From contig CANKZQ010000001.1 of assembly GCA_947488345.1 (NCBI GenBank), forward strand, positions 186,001-250,000: a DNA stretch of 64,000 nt. Direction: 5' to 3'. How positions within the stretch are numbered: the first letter of the stretch is position 1; each line of letters opens with the position of its first letter. Below are positions 51,989 to 63,026 of this stretch, piece by piece. A program made the position numbers and the translations under genes. The notes below the pieces were generated by a model that made no database searches, had not been told where the DNA came from, and saw only the letters and a program-made list of their open reading frames with translations. The stretch comes from an uncultured Flavobacteriaceae bacterium (GTDB lineage Bacteria; Bacteroidota; Bacteroidia; Flavobacteriales; Flavobacteriaceae).

Positions 51989-52936
51989 ATGAACATATCA
52001 GTAGTTATTCCACTACTTAATGAAGAAGAATCTTTATTAGAATTACATGATTGGATTGCAAAAGTTATGCAATCCAATCAGTTTTTATATGAAATTATTT
52101 TTATCGATGATGGAAGTACTGATAAATCTTGGAGTATCATTCAAGAATTGTCACAAAATAATGCTTCCGTAAAAGGTATAAAATTTCAAAAAAATTATGG
52201 TAAATCTCAAGCCTTAAATATTGGTTTTAAAAAAGCAAAGGGTGATGTCATTATTACCATGGATGCCGATTTACAAGATAGTCCAGATGAAATTCCAGAA
52301 CTCTACAAAATGATTATGGAAGATGATTTAGACTTAGTTTCTGGATGGAAAAAGAAGCGATATGATTCTAAAATCAGAAAGAATCTACCCTCAAAACTCT
52401 TTAATGCAGCTGCTCGTGCTACGTCTGGATTACATTTACACGACTTTAATTGTGGACTCAAAGCTTATAAAAATGATGTTGTGAAAAGCGTTGACGTTTA
52501 TGGAGAAATGCATCGCTATATTCCAGTATTGGCAAAAAATGAAGGCTTTCACAAAATAGATGAAAAAGTCGTGCAGCATCAAGCGCGCAAATACGGTGTT
52601 ACCAAATTTGGAATGGATCGTTTTGTAAATGGTTTTTTAGACCTGATAAGCATTTGGTTTTTATCTAGATTCGGTAAAAGACCAATGCACCTTTTTGGGT
52701 TGCTAGGTAGTATTGCATTTTTCATAGGTTTCTGTTTCGTAGTATACCTTGGTATAGATAAGTTATTTTTAAACCCTACTGGTAGATTAATTACAGATAG
52801 ACCCCAATTTTATATCGCTCTTGTTACCATGATTTTGGGCACACAACTATTTCTTGCCGGTTTTCTTGGTGAACTATTAGTAAGAAGCAAGAAAGATGAA
52901 CGACGATATAAAGTGAGCGAGGAAGTAAATCTATAA
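51989..52936 (+). CDS. Family 2 glycosyltransferase, membrane-bound (DPM1/GtrB-like)
   Basis: A 315-residue GT-A glycosyltransferase. Sugar-nucleotide and metal motifs are IIFIDDGSTD (residue about 35) and MDADLQDSPDEI (DxD type). The catalytic domain (about 1-220) is followed by two membrane helices (about 235-258 and 270-295). This resembles polyprenyl-phosphate mannosyl/glucosyltransferases that load a lipid carrier. The sugar is unknown. It is in line with the DUF4199 gene. Confidence 0.88.
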   Translation: MNISVVIPLLNEEESLLELHDWIAKVMQSNQFLYEIIFIDDGSTDKSWSIIQELSQNNASVKGIKFQKNYGKSQALNIGFKKAKGDVIITMDADLQDSPDEIPELYKMIMEDDLDLVSGWKKKRYDSKIRKNLPSKLFNAAARATSGLHLHDFNCGLKAYKNDVVKSVDVYGEMHRYIPVLAKNEGFHKIDEKVVQHQARKYGVTKFGMDRFVNGFLDLISIWFLSRFGKRPMHLFGLLGSIAFFIGFCFVVYLGIDKLFLNPTGRLITDRPQFYIALVTMILGTQLFLAGFLGELLVRSKKDERRYKVSEEVNL

Positions 52937-52991
52937 CCAAAGTACCGCTCTTTTATTACCTTGAAAAAACAGCAGAAGTTACTAAAATTAG

Positions 52992-52999
52992 TACCTTTG
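52992..52999 (+). promoter_or_regulatory. Candidate -7 box of the phosphohexomutase gene
   Basis: TACCTTTG (TAnnTTTG), 23 bases before the ATG at 53023. No TTG sits at 19 bases upstream; the nearest is 28 bases away. Confidence 0.5.
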
Positions 53000-53022
53000 C
53001 TGTAGTTTAGAAAAAGAATTTT

Positions 53023-54741
53023 ATGGATGTAAACAAGATGATAGAAAAAGCCAAGGTATGGCTTCAGCCACCGTTCGACAAAAGTACTCAGCAAGAGATA
53101 CAAGAACTCATAACAGCAAACTCAAATGATCTTTCTGACAGGTTCTATAAAGATATGGAATTTGGCACTGGAGGTATGCGAGGTATTATGGGCGTAGGTA
53201 CCAATAGAATTAACAAGTATACCTTAGGTCGAGCAACACAAGGGTTAGCTAACTATTTAAAAAAATCTTTTCCTGCGAAAGAATTGAAAGTAGCCATTGC
53301 CTATGATTGTAGGCATAATAGTGACACCTTTGCCAAAGTTGTAGCCGATGTTTTTTCTGCTAATAATATAAAAGTATTTCTCTTTGAAGATTTACGACCA
53401 ACACCCGAACTTTCATTCGCGGTTCGTCATCTTAATTGTGATGCAGGTATTGTGCTAACGGCATCGCACAATCCACCAGAATATAACGGATACAAAGTAT
53501 ATTGGAATGATGGAGGGCAAATCGTTCCTCCTGAAGATGCAGCCATTATCAATGAAGTGAATAGGTTAGATTTCAATGATATTAACTTTAATGCCAACCA
53601 ACAATTAATTGAGCATGTTGGAAAAGAAATTGATAAGGCATTTATCGACGCTTGTGTTAAAAACGGAACATTCAACACTTCAAATAAAGGTGAATTAAAA
53701 ATTGTGTTTACTTCATTGCACGGAACTTCCATTGTTTCGATTCCCGATGCCTTGAAAAAAGCCGGGTTTAGCAATGTACATATTGTAAAAGAACAGGAAA
53801 AACCAGATGGTGACTTTCCAACCGTAACATCTCCAAATCCAGAAGAACCTGAAGCCTTAAAAATGGCGATCGATCTTGCCGATAAAATAGATGCAGATAT
53901 TGTTATTGGAACTGATCCTGATTGTGATAGATTAGGTATCGCTGTGCGAGATCTCAATGGCCAGATGAAGCTTTTAAATGGGAACCAAACCATGAGTGTC
54001 ATGACCAATTACTTGATCAAACAATGGTATCAAGAAGGAAAACTCAATGGAAAACAATTTGTAGGTTCAACAATAGTATCGACAAACTTAGTAAGTGATA
54101 TTGCCAAAAGTTATAATGTAGAAACTAAAATTGGACTAACCGGGTTCAAATGGATTGCCAAAATGATTCGCGATTTTGAACATCAAGAATTTATCGGTGG
54201 TGGCGAAGAAAGTTTCGGTTATATGGTTGGAGATTTTGTACGGGATAAAGATGCAGTAACTGCTACACTCCTAGCTTGCGAAATTGCCATCGATGCAAAG
54301 AATAATAGTTCTTCTTTCTATAGAGAACTCCTCAATATCTATGAAAAACATAGTTTCTACAAAGAACACCTCATTTCTATTGTGAAAAAAGGAGCTGATG
54401 GTGCCTCGGCCATAAAACAAATGATGGTCGATCTACGTAAAAACCCAATACAAGAAATTGATGGTTCGAAAGTTGACTATCTATTCGATTATCAAAATTC
54501 TACAAAGCAACACGTGCGCACTGGTAAGAGCGAAACAATTGATATCCCAACTTCTAATGTATTGATATATCAAACAGAAGATGGTACGAGAGTTGCCGCA
54601 CGACCTAGTGGTACAGAACCTAAAATTAAATTTTATTTTAGTGTAAATCTTCCATTAGATGGTATTCCGAATGCGGTTACTGTAGAAAAATTATTAGATC
54701 AAAAGATTGAACGCATCATTAAAGAGTTGAAGTTAAGTTAA
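53023..54741 (+). CDS. Phosphohexomutase (phosphoglucomutase/phosphomannomutase)
   Basis: A 572-residue alpha-D-phosphohexomutase. All four domain signatures are present: active-site serine loop GIVLTASHNPPEYNGYK, metal loop GTDPDCDRLGI, sugar-binding GGGEESFGY and phosphate-binding RPSGTEPKIKFY. Length and the start EFGTGGMRGIMG match the PgcA/ManB type of Bacteroidetes. It interconverts hexose 1- and 6-phosphates for glycan precursor synthesis. Its stop overlaps the exporter start (TAATG). Confidence 0.93.
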   Translation: MDVNKMIEKAKVWLQPPFDKSTQQEIQELITANSNDLSDRFYKDMEFGTGGMRGIMGVGTNRINKYTLGRATQGLANYLKKSFPAKELKVAIAYDCRHNSDTFAKVVADVFSANNIKVFLFEDLRPTPELSFAVRHLNCDAGIVLTASHNPPEYNGYKVYWNDGGQIVPPEDAAIINEVNRLDFNDINFNANQQLIEHVGKEIDKAFIDACVKNGTFNTSNKGELKIVFTSLHGTSIVSIPDALKKAGFSNVHIVKEQEKPDGDFPTVTSPNPEEPEALKMAIDLADKIDADIVIGTDPDCDRLGIAVRDLNGQMKLLNGNQTMSVMTNYLIKQWYQEGKLNGKQFVGSTIVSTNLVSDIAKSYNVETKIGLTGFKWIAKMIRDFEHQEFIGGGEESFGYMVGDFVRDKDAVTATLLACEIAIDAKNNSSSFYRELLNIYEKHSFYKEHLISIVKKGADGASAIKQMMVDLRKNPIQEIDGSKVDYLFDYQNSTKQHVRTGKSETIDIPTSNVLIYQTEDGTRVAARPSGTEPKIKFYFSVNLPLDGIPNAVTVEKLLDQKIERIIKELKLS

Positions 54742-56576
54742 TGAGTCATTTTACGAATATATTAAGGTATGCTAAACCTTATAAAAAATATGCCATTGGG
54801 CATATTATTTCGAATGTATTCTTTGCATTGTTCGGTACTTTGTCGTTTATCGCATTAAAGCCAATGCTCGACGTAATTTTCGGTGAAAAAAAAGTAATAC
54901 CGACATCAGAACCCGAATTAGAAAGTTTATTGAAAATAGGCAAATTTGCCGAAAATTACTCTACTTATCACATGCATCAATACACTGGAGGCGACAACTC
55001 CAAGGCTCTGGTATTGGTCGTTTGTTTAATTATTGTCATGTTTTTATTAAAAAACATATTCGGATACTTAGCGAACTATTTTCTTGTTTTTTTGCGGAAT
55101 GGAGTTATCAGGGATCTTCGAAATACGGTGTATAAAAAAACAGTGGACTTACCGCTGTCCTTTTTCTCAGAAAAACGAAAAGGTGATATTTTAGCGAGAG
55201 TGACCAGTGACGTTGGGGATTTACAGTATTCTTTTTTATCTGTTTTAGAATTAATTGTTAGAGAACCACTAACCATTATTTTTACAATCATCGCAATGCT
55301 CATCATTAGTGCAAAACTCACCTTATTTATTTTTCTTTTTATTCCTATAATGGGATATATTATTTCTATGATTGGTAAAAGTTTAAAGAGAAAATCTGAT
55401 AGAGTTCAAAAAGAACAAGGCACTTTTTTATCAAATTTAGAAGAAACACTCACAGGTTTGCGAATCATTAAAGGATTCAACGCCGAAGAAAAATTTAATG
55501 ATAAATTTCAAGCATCAACAAATCGCTACTATAACTTTTCAAATAAATTATTAAATCGTCAGAATCTCGCTTCACCCGCGAGTGAGTTTTTAGGTATTTG
55601 TATGATTGCTGTTATCCTTTGGTATGGAGGTAATTTAGTGCTGAGCGGTGACGCCGGATCTTCCTTAAACGGCAGTACATTTTTAGTTTACATGGGTTTG
55701 TCTTATAACATTCTAACTCCGGCGAAAGCAATCTCTCGAGGTCTTTACAATGTTAAAAAAGGAGGCGCTGCCGCGGAAAGAATACAAGAAATTATAGATA
55801 CTGTAAATCCATTAACTGATAAAGAAAATGCCCAAGTAAAAAATGGCTTCGACTCAGAAATTACTTTTGAAAATATTTCTTTCAAATATGATAAGGAATA
55901 TGTGTTAGAAAACTTTACCTTGAAGATTCCTAAAGGGCACAGCGTCGCCTTAGTTGGGCAATCTGGGAGTGGTAAATCTACGTTAGCCAACCTTATAACA
56001 CGCTTTTACGATGTAAATAAGGGAGCGGTAAAAATTGACAATATAGATATTAGAGATATCACTAAAAAGTCACTTCGCAATCAATTAGGTATTGTAACTC
56101 AAGATGCTATTTTGTTCAATGATTCTATAAAAAACAATTTGTTATTGGGCGTCGAAAGTGCGACCGATTCAGCAATAATTGAAGCCTTAAAGGTTGCCAA
56201 TGCATGGGAATTTGTTAAGGACTTAAAAGGGGGTATTGATTTTAATATTGGAGATGCTGGAACAAAACTTTCAGGTGGACAAAAACAACGCTTGAGTATT
56301 GCAAGAGCTGTCTTAAAAAACCCACCGATTATGATTTTAGATGAAGCAACCTCAGCCTTAGATACTGAATCGGAAAGTATTGTTCAAACTGCATTGGAAA
56401 ATATGATGAAAAATAGAACTTCTATTGTCATCGCCCATCGTCTTTCCACAATTCAAAAAGCCGACTTAATTGTTGTGATGCAAAAAGGGTCTATCATAGA
56501 ACAAGGTAAACACGACGAACTACTTGCAAAAAATGGCGTGTATAAAAAATTAGTGACCATGCAATCTCTTTCATAA
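54741..56576 (+). CDS. ABC exporter, MsbA-like half-transporter
   Basis: A 611-residue homodimer-type exporter. Six membrane helices (about 15-340; the first loop between helices 1 and 2 is enlarged) precede the ATPase domain with Walker A VGQSGSGKST, signature LSGGQKQRLS, Walker B MILDEATSALD with the catalytic Glu intact, and the switch His in IAHRLST. Likely substrates are lipid A, lipids or drugs. Translation is coupled to the phosphohexomutase by TAATG. Confidence 0.9.
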   Translation: MSHFTNILRYAKPYKKYAIGHIISNVFFALFGTLSFIALKPMLDVIFGEKKVIPTSEPELESLLKIGKFAENYSTYHMHQYTGGDNSKALVLVVCLIIVMFLLKNIFGYLANYFLVFLRNGVIRDLRNTVYKKTVDLPLSFFSEKRKGDILARVTSDVGDLQYSFLSVLELIVREPLTIIFTIIAMLIISAKLTLFIFLFIPIMGYIISMIGKSLKRKSDRVQKEQGTFLSNLEETLTGLRIIKGFNAEEKFNDKFQASTNRYYNFSNKLLNRQNLASPASEFLGICMIAVILWYGGNLVLSGDAGSSLNGSTFLVYMGLSYNILTPAKAISRGLYNVKKGGAAAERIQEIIDTVNPLTDKENAQVKNGFDSEITFENISFKYDKEYVLENFTLKIPKGHSVALVGQSGSGKSTLANLITRFYDVNKGAVKIDNIDIRDITKKSLRNQLGIVTQDAILFNDSIKNNLLLGVESATDSAIIEALKVANAWEFVKDLKGGIDFNIGDAGTKLSGGQKQRLSIARAVLKNPPIMILDEATSALDTESESIVQTALENMMKNRTSIVIAHRLSTIQKADLIVVMQKGSIIEQGKHDELLAKNGVYKKLVTMQSLS

Positions 56577-56580
56577 GTAT

Positions 56581-57213
56581 ATGACGAATATTATTCAAAG
56601 TTTAGAATGGCGTTATGCCTGCAAAAAGTTTGACAGCACAAGAATTTTATCTGACAAACAAATTGATACCATTACAAATGCTTTTAACTTAACGGCGACA
56701 TCTTTTGGTTTACAGCCTATTAAGTTAATAGTGATCAAAAACAACAAATTACAAGAAAGTCTAGTTGAGCACTCATTTGGGCAGCAGCAAGTGGCGAATG
56801 CTTCTCATCTTTTAGTGATTTGCATTCAAGATTATTTTACACTCGATGATATCGATTCTTATTTTGACTTAGAAAAAGAGGTGCGAAAAACATCAGAAAA
56901 AATTCTTAAAAAATATAGAAATCAGTTGAAAGGAATTTTCGAGAATAAATCCACTATCGAGAAACAGAAATCTGCAATAAACCAGGCTTATATAGCTTTA
57001 GGTAATCTCATGACAGTATGTGCTGTAGAGGGTATTGATGCGTGTCCGATGGAAGGCTTCAATGCACAAAAATATGATGAGATATTAGCATTAAGAGAGA
57101 AGAATTTAAAATCGGTATTACTTTTACCTGTTGGCTATCGTGCCGAAGATGATTTTATGAGCACGCTGAAAAAAGTGAGAAAACCGATATCAGAAACTAT
57201 TATCAATTTATAA
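56581..57213 (+). CDS. NAD(P)H-dependent nitroreductase (NfsB/NfnB-type)
   Basis: A 210-residue FMN oxidoreductase. It begins IIQSLEWRYACKKFD, the start typical of this family, and has TSFGLQPIKLIVI (FMN phosphate region), ALGNLMTVCAVEGIDACPMEGF and LLLPVGYRAEDD. It reduces quinones, nitroaromatics or flavins with NAD(P)H. It follows the exporter by 4 bases and precedes pepD by 1 base, so it belongs to the same transcript. Confidence 0.9.
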   Translation: MTNIIQSLEWRYACKKFDSTRILSDKQIDTITNAFNLTATSFGLQPIKLIVIKNNKLQESLVEHSFGQQQVANASHLLVICIQDYFTLDDIDSYFDLEKEVRKTSEKILKKYRNQLKGIFENKSTIEKQKSAINQAYIALGNLMTVCAVEGIDACPMEGFNAQKYDEILALREKNLKSVLLLPVGYRAEDDFMSTLKKVRKPISETIINL

Positions 57214-57214
57214 C

Positions 57215-58669
57215 ATGAATTCAGAAATTAGAAATTTAGAACCTAAGGCGCTTTGGAATCATTTTGCAGATCTAAATGCCGTACCAAGAGCATCTAAAAA
57301 AGAAGAACGTGTCATTGCTTTTATGGTTGAATTTGGTAATCAGTTGCAATTAGAAACCATCGTTGATGGTGTGGGCAATGTCATTATCAAGAAACCTGCT
57401 ACTAAGGGCATGGAACATAGAAAAACCATTGTCATGCAATCGCATTTAGATATGGTGCATCAAAAAAATAATGATACCGTTTTCGATTTTGATACTGAAG
57501 GTATCCAGATGATTGTCGAAAATGATTGGGTGAAAGCAAAAGGAACGACATTAGGAGCCGACAATGGCTTAGGTGTCGCCACTATCATGAGCGTTTTAGC
57601 TTCAGATACAATTGCTCATCCGGCTATTGAAGCACTTTTCACCATTGATGAAGAGACAGGAATGACCGGTGCTATGGGCTTAGAAGCGGGATATCTCGAA
57701 GGCGAAATACTTTTAAACTTAGACACCGAAGACGATGATGAAATTGGAGTAGGCTGTGCCGGTGGAGTTGATATTACCGCAACGAAAAGTTATAGGCCCA
57801 TTGATGTCTCTGAAAACGGAGTGGCATATAAGATCACAGTAAAGGGATTACAAGGAGGACATTCAGGGATGGATATCCATAAAGGATTCGGAAATGCTAA
57901 TAAATTACTCAATCGCATCCTTTATGATTTGAACGACATCCTGGCAGTTGCCGAAATTGATGGTGGCGGTTTACGAAATGCTATTCCTAGAGAAAGTAAT
58001 GCGATCATCGTTGCAAAACATACAACAGATTTTGAAGATAAATTCTACGAGATAGCGAAAACTGTTATAGATGAGTATACCACTGTCGAAGAAGATCTCG
58101 AAATAATTCTAGAAGAATGTTTACAACCACAACAAGTTCTTTCTAAAGAGGAGCAAGATATATTGTTACAAGCAATTTATGTGACACATAATGGAGTGTT
58201 TAGAATGAGTCCCGATATTGAAGATCTTGTAGAAACATCGAACAATCTAGCGAGAGTACTTGTAAAAGAAGGTGAAATGCAATTATTATGTTTAACTCGA
58301 AGCTCAGTAGCATCTGGTAAACAAAATTTAGCCAATACCATTCGTTCGGGATTTGAACTCGCTGGTTTTGAGGTAACCTTTTCAGGAACCTATCCTGGAT
58401 GGAAACCAAATCCAAATTCTCCTATTTTAAAGGTATTGAAGCGTGTCTATGAAGACCTTTTTAAGGAAGCTCCAAATGTTTTGGCTTGTCATGCAGGTCT
58501 AGAATGTGGAATCCTCGGCACCAACTATCCAGCCATGGACATGATTTCATTCGGACCAACCATAAAAGGTGCACATTCTCCTGATGAAAGAGCCAGTATT
58601 AGCTCAACACAAAAGTATTGGAAATATGTACTAGAAATTCTTAAAAATATTCCGTTAAAAAACGAATAA
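57215..58669 (+). CDS. pepD: Aminoacyl-histidine dipeptidase (M20C)
   Basis: A 484-residue zinc dipeptidase. Metal ligands appear in QSHLDMV, GADNGLG, DEETGMTG, LDTED and the C-terminal GPTIKGAHSPDE. The dimerisation domain starts with GLQGGHSGMDIHKG. It hydrolyses Xaa-His dipeptides such as carnosine and broader dipeptides in the cytosol. It begins 1 base after the nitroreductase stop. Length is normal for M20C. Confidence 0.93.
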   Translation: MNSEIRNLEPKALWNHFADLNAVPRASKKEERVIAFMVEFGNQLQLETIVDGVGNVIIKKPATKGMEHRKTIVMQSHLDMVHQKNNDTVFDFDTEGIQMIVENDWVKAKGTTLGADNGLGVATIMSVLASDTIAHPAIEALFTIDEETGMTGAMGLEAGYLEGEILLNLDTEDDDEIGVGCAGGVDITATKSYRPIDVSENGVAYKITVKGLQGGHSGMDIHKGFGNANKLLNRILYDLNDILAVAEIDGGGLRNAIPRESNAIIVAKHTTDFEDKFYEIAKTVIDEYTTVEEDLEIILEECLQPQQVLSKEEQDILLQAIYVTHNGVFRMSPDIEDLVETSNNLARVLVKEGEMQLLCLTRSSVASGKQNLANTIRSGFELAGFEVTFSGTYPGWKPNPNSPILKVLKRVYEDLFKEAPNVLACHAGLECGILGTNYPAMDMISFGPTIKGAHSPDERASISSTQKYWKYVLEILKNIPLKNE

Positions 58670-58713
58670 TATTGAGATTCTAACGTTAGTATAATAAACC
58701 TAAAAAAATCAAA

Positions 58714-59250
58714 ATGAAAATACTCAAAATTTTATCGATTCTCTTGGTTGTTGTTAGTTTGACAGGATGTACAAGTGATGATGGTTCGCCTATCGATACA
58801 AATGCCTCTGCAAACGATCTTGTTGGTGTTTGGACGCTTACCGAAGAATCGCAAGATGGTGTCGCAAAGGTTACCATAGAAGGCGTTACCTTGAATGGAA
58901 CAATCACTTCTACGAGTAAAAACCTAGATGCAACCTTAACCATTACCGAAAACCCGAACACAATAACAGCAGCAGGAAGTTATACTGAAGTAATTACAGC
59001 ATCATTCGCAACATTAAATAGAACCGAAGAGGTGCTCGTTGACTTAGATAATGAATTAAATCAAGGCGCTTGGTCATTGAGTAACGGCGTGCTCACACTT
59101 TTAGGTGGTAGCGAAACACTTGATGTAAATATTATAGAACTTACCTCTACAACATTGAGAATTGAAATTCCAATTGAGCGTGATGTTGTGTTAGAAGGAA
59201 CAGATGTGGCTATCGATACAACGATAAAAATGACTTTTACGAAACAGTAG
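58714..59250 (+). CDS. Lipocalin-like lipoprotein
   Basis: A 178-residue lipoprotein with lipobox VSLTGC (Cys19) and a Ser/Asp-rich linker. Residues about 35-175 are beta-rich and begin NDLVGVWTLTEES, the usual opening of Bacteroidetes lipocalin-like domains; the strands TLRIEIP and TIKMTFTK close the protein. It likely faces the periplasm or the outside. Function unknown. Ends before a clear terminator. Confidence 0.7.
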   Translation: MKILKILSILLVVVSLTGCTSDDGSPIDTNASANDLVGVWTLTEESQDGVAKVTIEGVTLNGTITSTSKNLDATLTITENPNTITAAGSYTEVITASFATLNRTEEVLVDLDNELNQGAWSLSNGVLTLLGGSETLDVNIIELTSTTLRIEIPIERDVVLEGTDVAIDTTIKMTFTKQ

Positions 59251-59275
59251 TTCGTTATTCTATTACAAATAAATT

Positions 59276-59298
59276 TAAAGGGGATTTTCCCCTTTTTT
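59276..59298 (+). terminator. Rho-independent terminator before pyrG
   Basis: Stem AAAGGGGA / TCCCCTTT with a short T loop and closing T run. Confidence 0.85.
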
Positions 59299-59300
59299 AT

Positions 59301-59330
59301 TTGCCAATAACAATAGAGTTTGTACTTTTG
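59301..59330 (+). promoter_or_regulatory. Promoter of pyrG
   Basis: TTG at 59301-59303, 19 bases, TACTTTTG at 59323-59330: full Bacteroidetes consensus, 17 bases before the start codon. Transcription would begin about 12 bases before the ATG. Confidence 0.82.
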
Positions 59331-59344
59331 GCAAAACCAAATAG

Positions 59345-60967
<1,623 letters not shown>

Positions 60968-61000
60968 TTCAAGGCTTTTTCCTTATATAAACTAAACTGG

Positions 61001-61008
61001 TATATTTG
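61001..61008 (+). promoter_or_regulatory. Candidate -7 box of the YCII gene
   Basis: TATATTTG, 18 bases before the ATG; the base triplet at 19 bases upstream is TTC. Confidence 0.55.
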
Positions 61009-61026
61009 TAGAGAAACACTATAGTT

Positions 61027-61485
61027 ATGCGAAAAATTCTACTGATTATTTTGACGATAAGCTTCTCTATTGTTGGATTTGCACAAAACACATCGACTTC
61101 TAATTTTGATGCATCCTTAGCCAAAGAAATGGGTGCTGATGATTACGGAATGCGTAAATATGTGATGGCCTTTTTGAAAAAAGGACCGAATAGAACGGCC
61201 GATAAAGAAAAGGCTGCCGAACTTCAGAAAGCACATATGGAAAATATAGGAAGACTTGCTAAAGAAGGGAAACTGGCTATTGCCGGACCTTTTTTAGATG
61301 ATGGCGAATTAAGAGGTATTTATATTTTTAATGTTGAGACCGTTGCTGAAGCGAAAAAGCTAACAGAAAGCGACCCGGCGATTAAGTCAGGTAGTCTTGT
61401 GATGGAATTACATCCTTGGTATGGTTCTGCTGCCTTAGGCTTGGTGAATAAATACCACGATCAAATTTCGAAAGTGAAGATGTAG
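61027..61485 (+). CDS. Secreted YCII-related protein
   Basis: A 152-residue protein with signal peptide (1-19; ISFSIVGFAQ). The mature part (about 45-140) resembles the YCII dimeric alpha/beta-barrel: MRKYVMAFLKKGPNR, LAKEGKLAIAGPFLDDGELRGIYIF and the later VETVAEAKKLTESDPAIKSG. YCII domains are usually cytosolic and of unknown or catalytic role; export is unusual. Two short hairpins follow the stop codon but without a T run. Confidence 0.78.
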   Translation: MRKILLIILTISFSIVGFAQNTSTSNFDASLAKEMGADDYGMRKYVMAFLKKGPNRTADKEKAAELQKAHMENIGRLAKEGKLAIAGPFLDDGELRGIYIFNVETVAEAKKLTESDPAIKSGSLVMELHPWYGSAALGLVNKYHDQISKVKM

Positions 61486-61524
61486 CGAGCTACATTCAAG
61501 CGCGCCTCATTGCGCTGTATTCTG

Positions 61525-61815
61525 TTATAGGATCTCTGTGATTATATAATTGAATACTCCCAAATATTGAAACAAAATCATTAAGATAAGAATGACGACT
61601 AGAAGAATGAGATAATTATTTCTTGATTCTTCTTTAGCATTTCTTCTAATATCCTGTTTTAATTTTATCAGTTTAGCGTTTGATACTTCAGAAAAGTCAT
61701 ATTCATATTTCGTCTCCTGTTCATTTCCATCAGCAGATATATCCGTTTTAAACTTACCTACTTTTGACTGCTTTCGACGCTTATTTCTTCCTCTTACTGA
61801 GCTAAAGTCATACAT
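61525..61815 (-). CDS. Small membrane protein with C-terminal anchor
   Basis: About 96 residues from the ATG at 61815 (an in-frame ATG at 61854 is possible but would add an unlikely hydrophobic leader). The N-terminal half is strongly basic (RGRNKRRKQSKVGKFK), the middle acidic, and residues about 65-88 form one membrane helix (LILLVVILILMILFQYLGVF). Small proteins of this type are common in flavobacteria without a known role. It lies 47 bases after bioB on the same strand. Confidence 0.55.
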   Translation of the reverse strand: MYDFSSVRGRNKRRKQSKVGKFKTDISADGNEQETKYEYDFSEVSNAKLIKLKQDIRRNAKEESRNNYLILLVVILILMILFQYLGVFNYIITEIL

Positions 61816-61862
61816 GTTTAGAATATAGGCAAAAAACATGTAAAAACCTAACAATTAACATC

Positions 61863-62960
61863 TTATTTCAACACTTCCTTTGCCTTCAATTTAGCTTCTT
61901 CATTACGGTCTATTCTGTGTTCAGGACGTGTCCATTTTGGTTTTTCACCTAACGCTTCATACTGAGAATCAGCAGCTTCGATAGTTTCTGGTTGCATCTT
62001 TTTGATGAAAGGTTTTTGGGGATTCAACCCTAATAACTTAAACATTTCCATGTCTTCATTCACATCAGGATTCGGAGTTGTGAGTAACTTATCACCAGCA
62101 AAAATAGAATTAGCTCCTGCAAAGAAACACATAGCCTGCCCCTCTCTACTCATTTCTGTTCTACCAGCACTTAAACGCACTTGCGTTTCTGGCATTACAA
62201 TACGAGTTGTTGCAACCATACGAATCATTTCCCAAATAGAAACTGGCTCTTGATCTTCTAATGGTGTACCGTCTACGGCCACCAACGCGTTGATTGGTAC
62301 AGATTCTGGTTGAGGGTTCAAAGTAGACAATGCGACTAACATACCGGCTCTATCTTCTGACTTCTCTCCCATACCAATAATACCACCACTACACACAGTG
62401 ACATTTGTTTTTCTCACATTATCAATGGTGTCCAATCTATCTTGATACCCTCTGGTGGAAATAACTTCTTTATAATATTCTTCAGATGAATCTAAGTTAT
62501 GATTATAAGCGTACAATCCGGCTTCAGCCAAACGATGTGCTTGATTTTCGGTAATCATACCCAATGTACAACATACCTCCATATCTAATTTATTAATGGT
62601 ACGTACCATCTCTAAAACCTCATCGAATTCTGGCCCATCTTTTACATTTCGCCAAGCAGCTCCCATACAAACACGTGAGCTTCCTGATGCTTTAGCTCGT
62701 AAGGCTTGCGCTTTAACTTGATGTACACTCATTAGATCATTTCCTTCTACATTGGTATGATATCTCGCAGCTTGAGGGCAATATCCACAATCCTCAGGAC
62801 ACCCACCAGTTTTAATAGACAACAACGTACTTACTTGAACCGTATTTGGGTCATGATGTTCACGATGAATGGTTGCTGCATCGTATAAAAGTTCCATCAA
62901 CGGCTTGTTGTATAAATCAAGTATTTCTTCTTTCGTCCAATTGTGTCTGGTTATGCTCAT
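61863..62960 (-). CDS. bioB: Biotin synthase
   Basis: A 365-residue radical-SAM enzyme inserting sulfur into dethiobiotin. The radical cluster motif is CPEDCGYC in a TIM barrel, with SIKTGGCPEDC at about residue 50, and the [2Fe-2S] ligands include the conserved VCMGAAWRN and CTLGM cysteines and the Arg in RLSAGRTEMS. Length is normal. No other biotin gene is adjacent in the window. Confidence 0.94.
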   Translation of the reverse strand: MSITRHNWTKEEILDLYNKPLMELLYDAATIHREHHDPNTVQVSTLLSIKTGGCPEDCGYCPQAARYHTNVEGNDLMSVHQVKAQALRAKASGSSRVCMGAAWRNVKDGPEFDEVLEMVRTINKLDMEVCCTLGMITENQAHRLAEAGLYAYNHNLDSSEEYYKEVISTRGYQDRLDTIDNVRKTNVTVCSGGIIGMGEKSEDRAGMLVALSTLNPQPESVPINALVAVDGTPLEDQEPVSIWEMIRMVATTRIVMPETQVRLSAGRTEMSREGQAMCFFAGANSIFAGDKLLTTPNPDVNEDMEMFKLLGLNPQKPFIKKMQPETIEAADSQYEALGEKPKWTRPEHRIDRNEEAKLKAKEVLK

Positions 62961-63026
62961 AAAATCATCTCATTTAAAAATCAAAAATAGTAAAAAGGTT
63001 TTGTGTTGTAAACTAATTTTGTCTGT

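Noticed and set aside
53427-54008. A 193-residue minus-strand open frame
   Set aside because: It lies wholly inside the phosphohexomutase gene on the other strand; its product is low-complexity Ser/Ile-rich sequence with no motif, and the plus-strand gene is certain.
61478-61519. Two short hairpins after the YCII gene
   Set aside because: The first overlaps the stop codon and neither has a T run; not enough for a terminator call.
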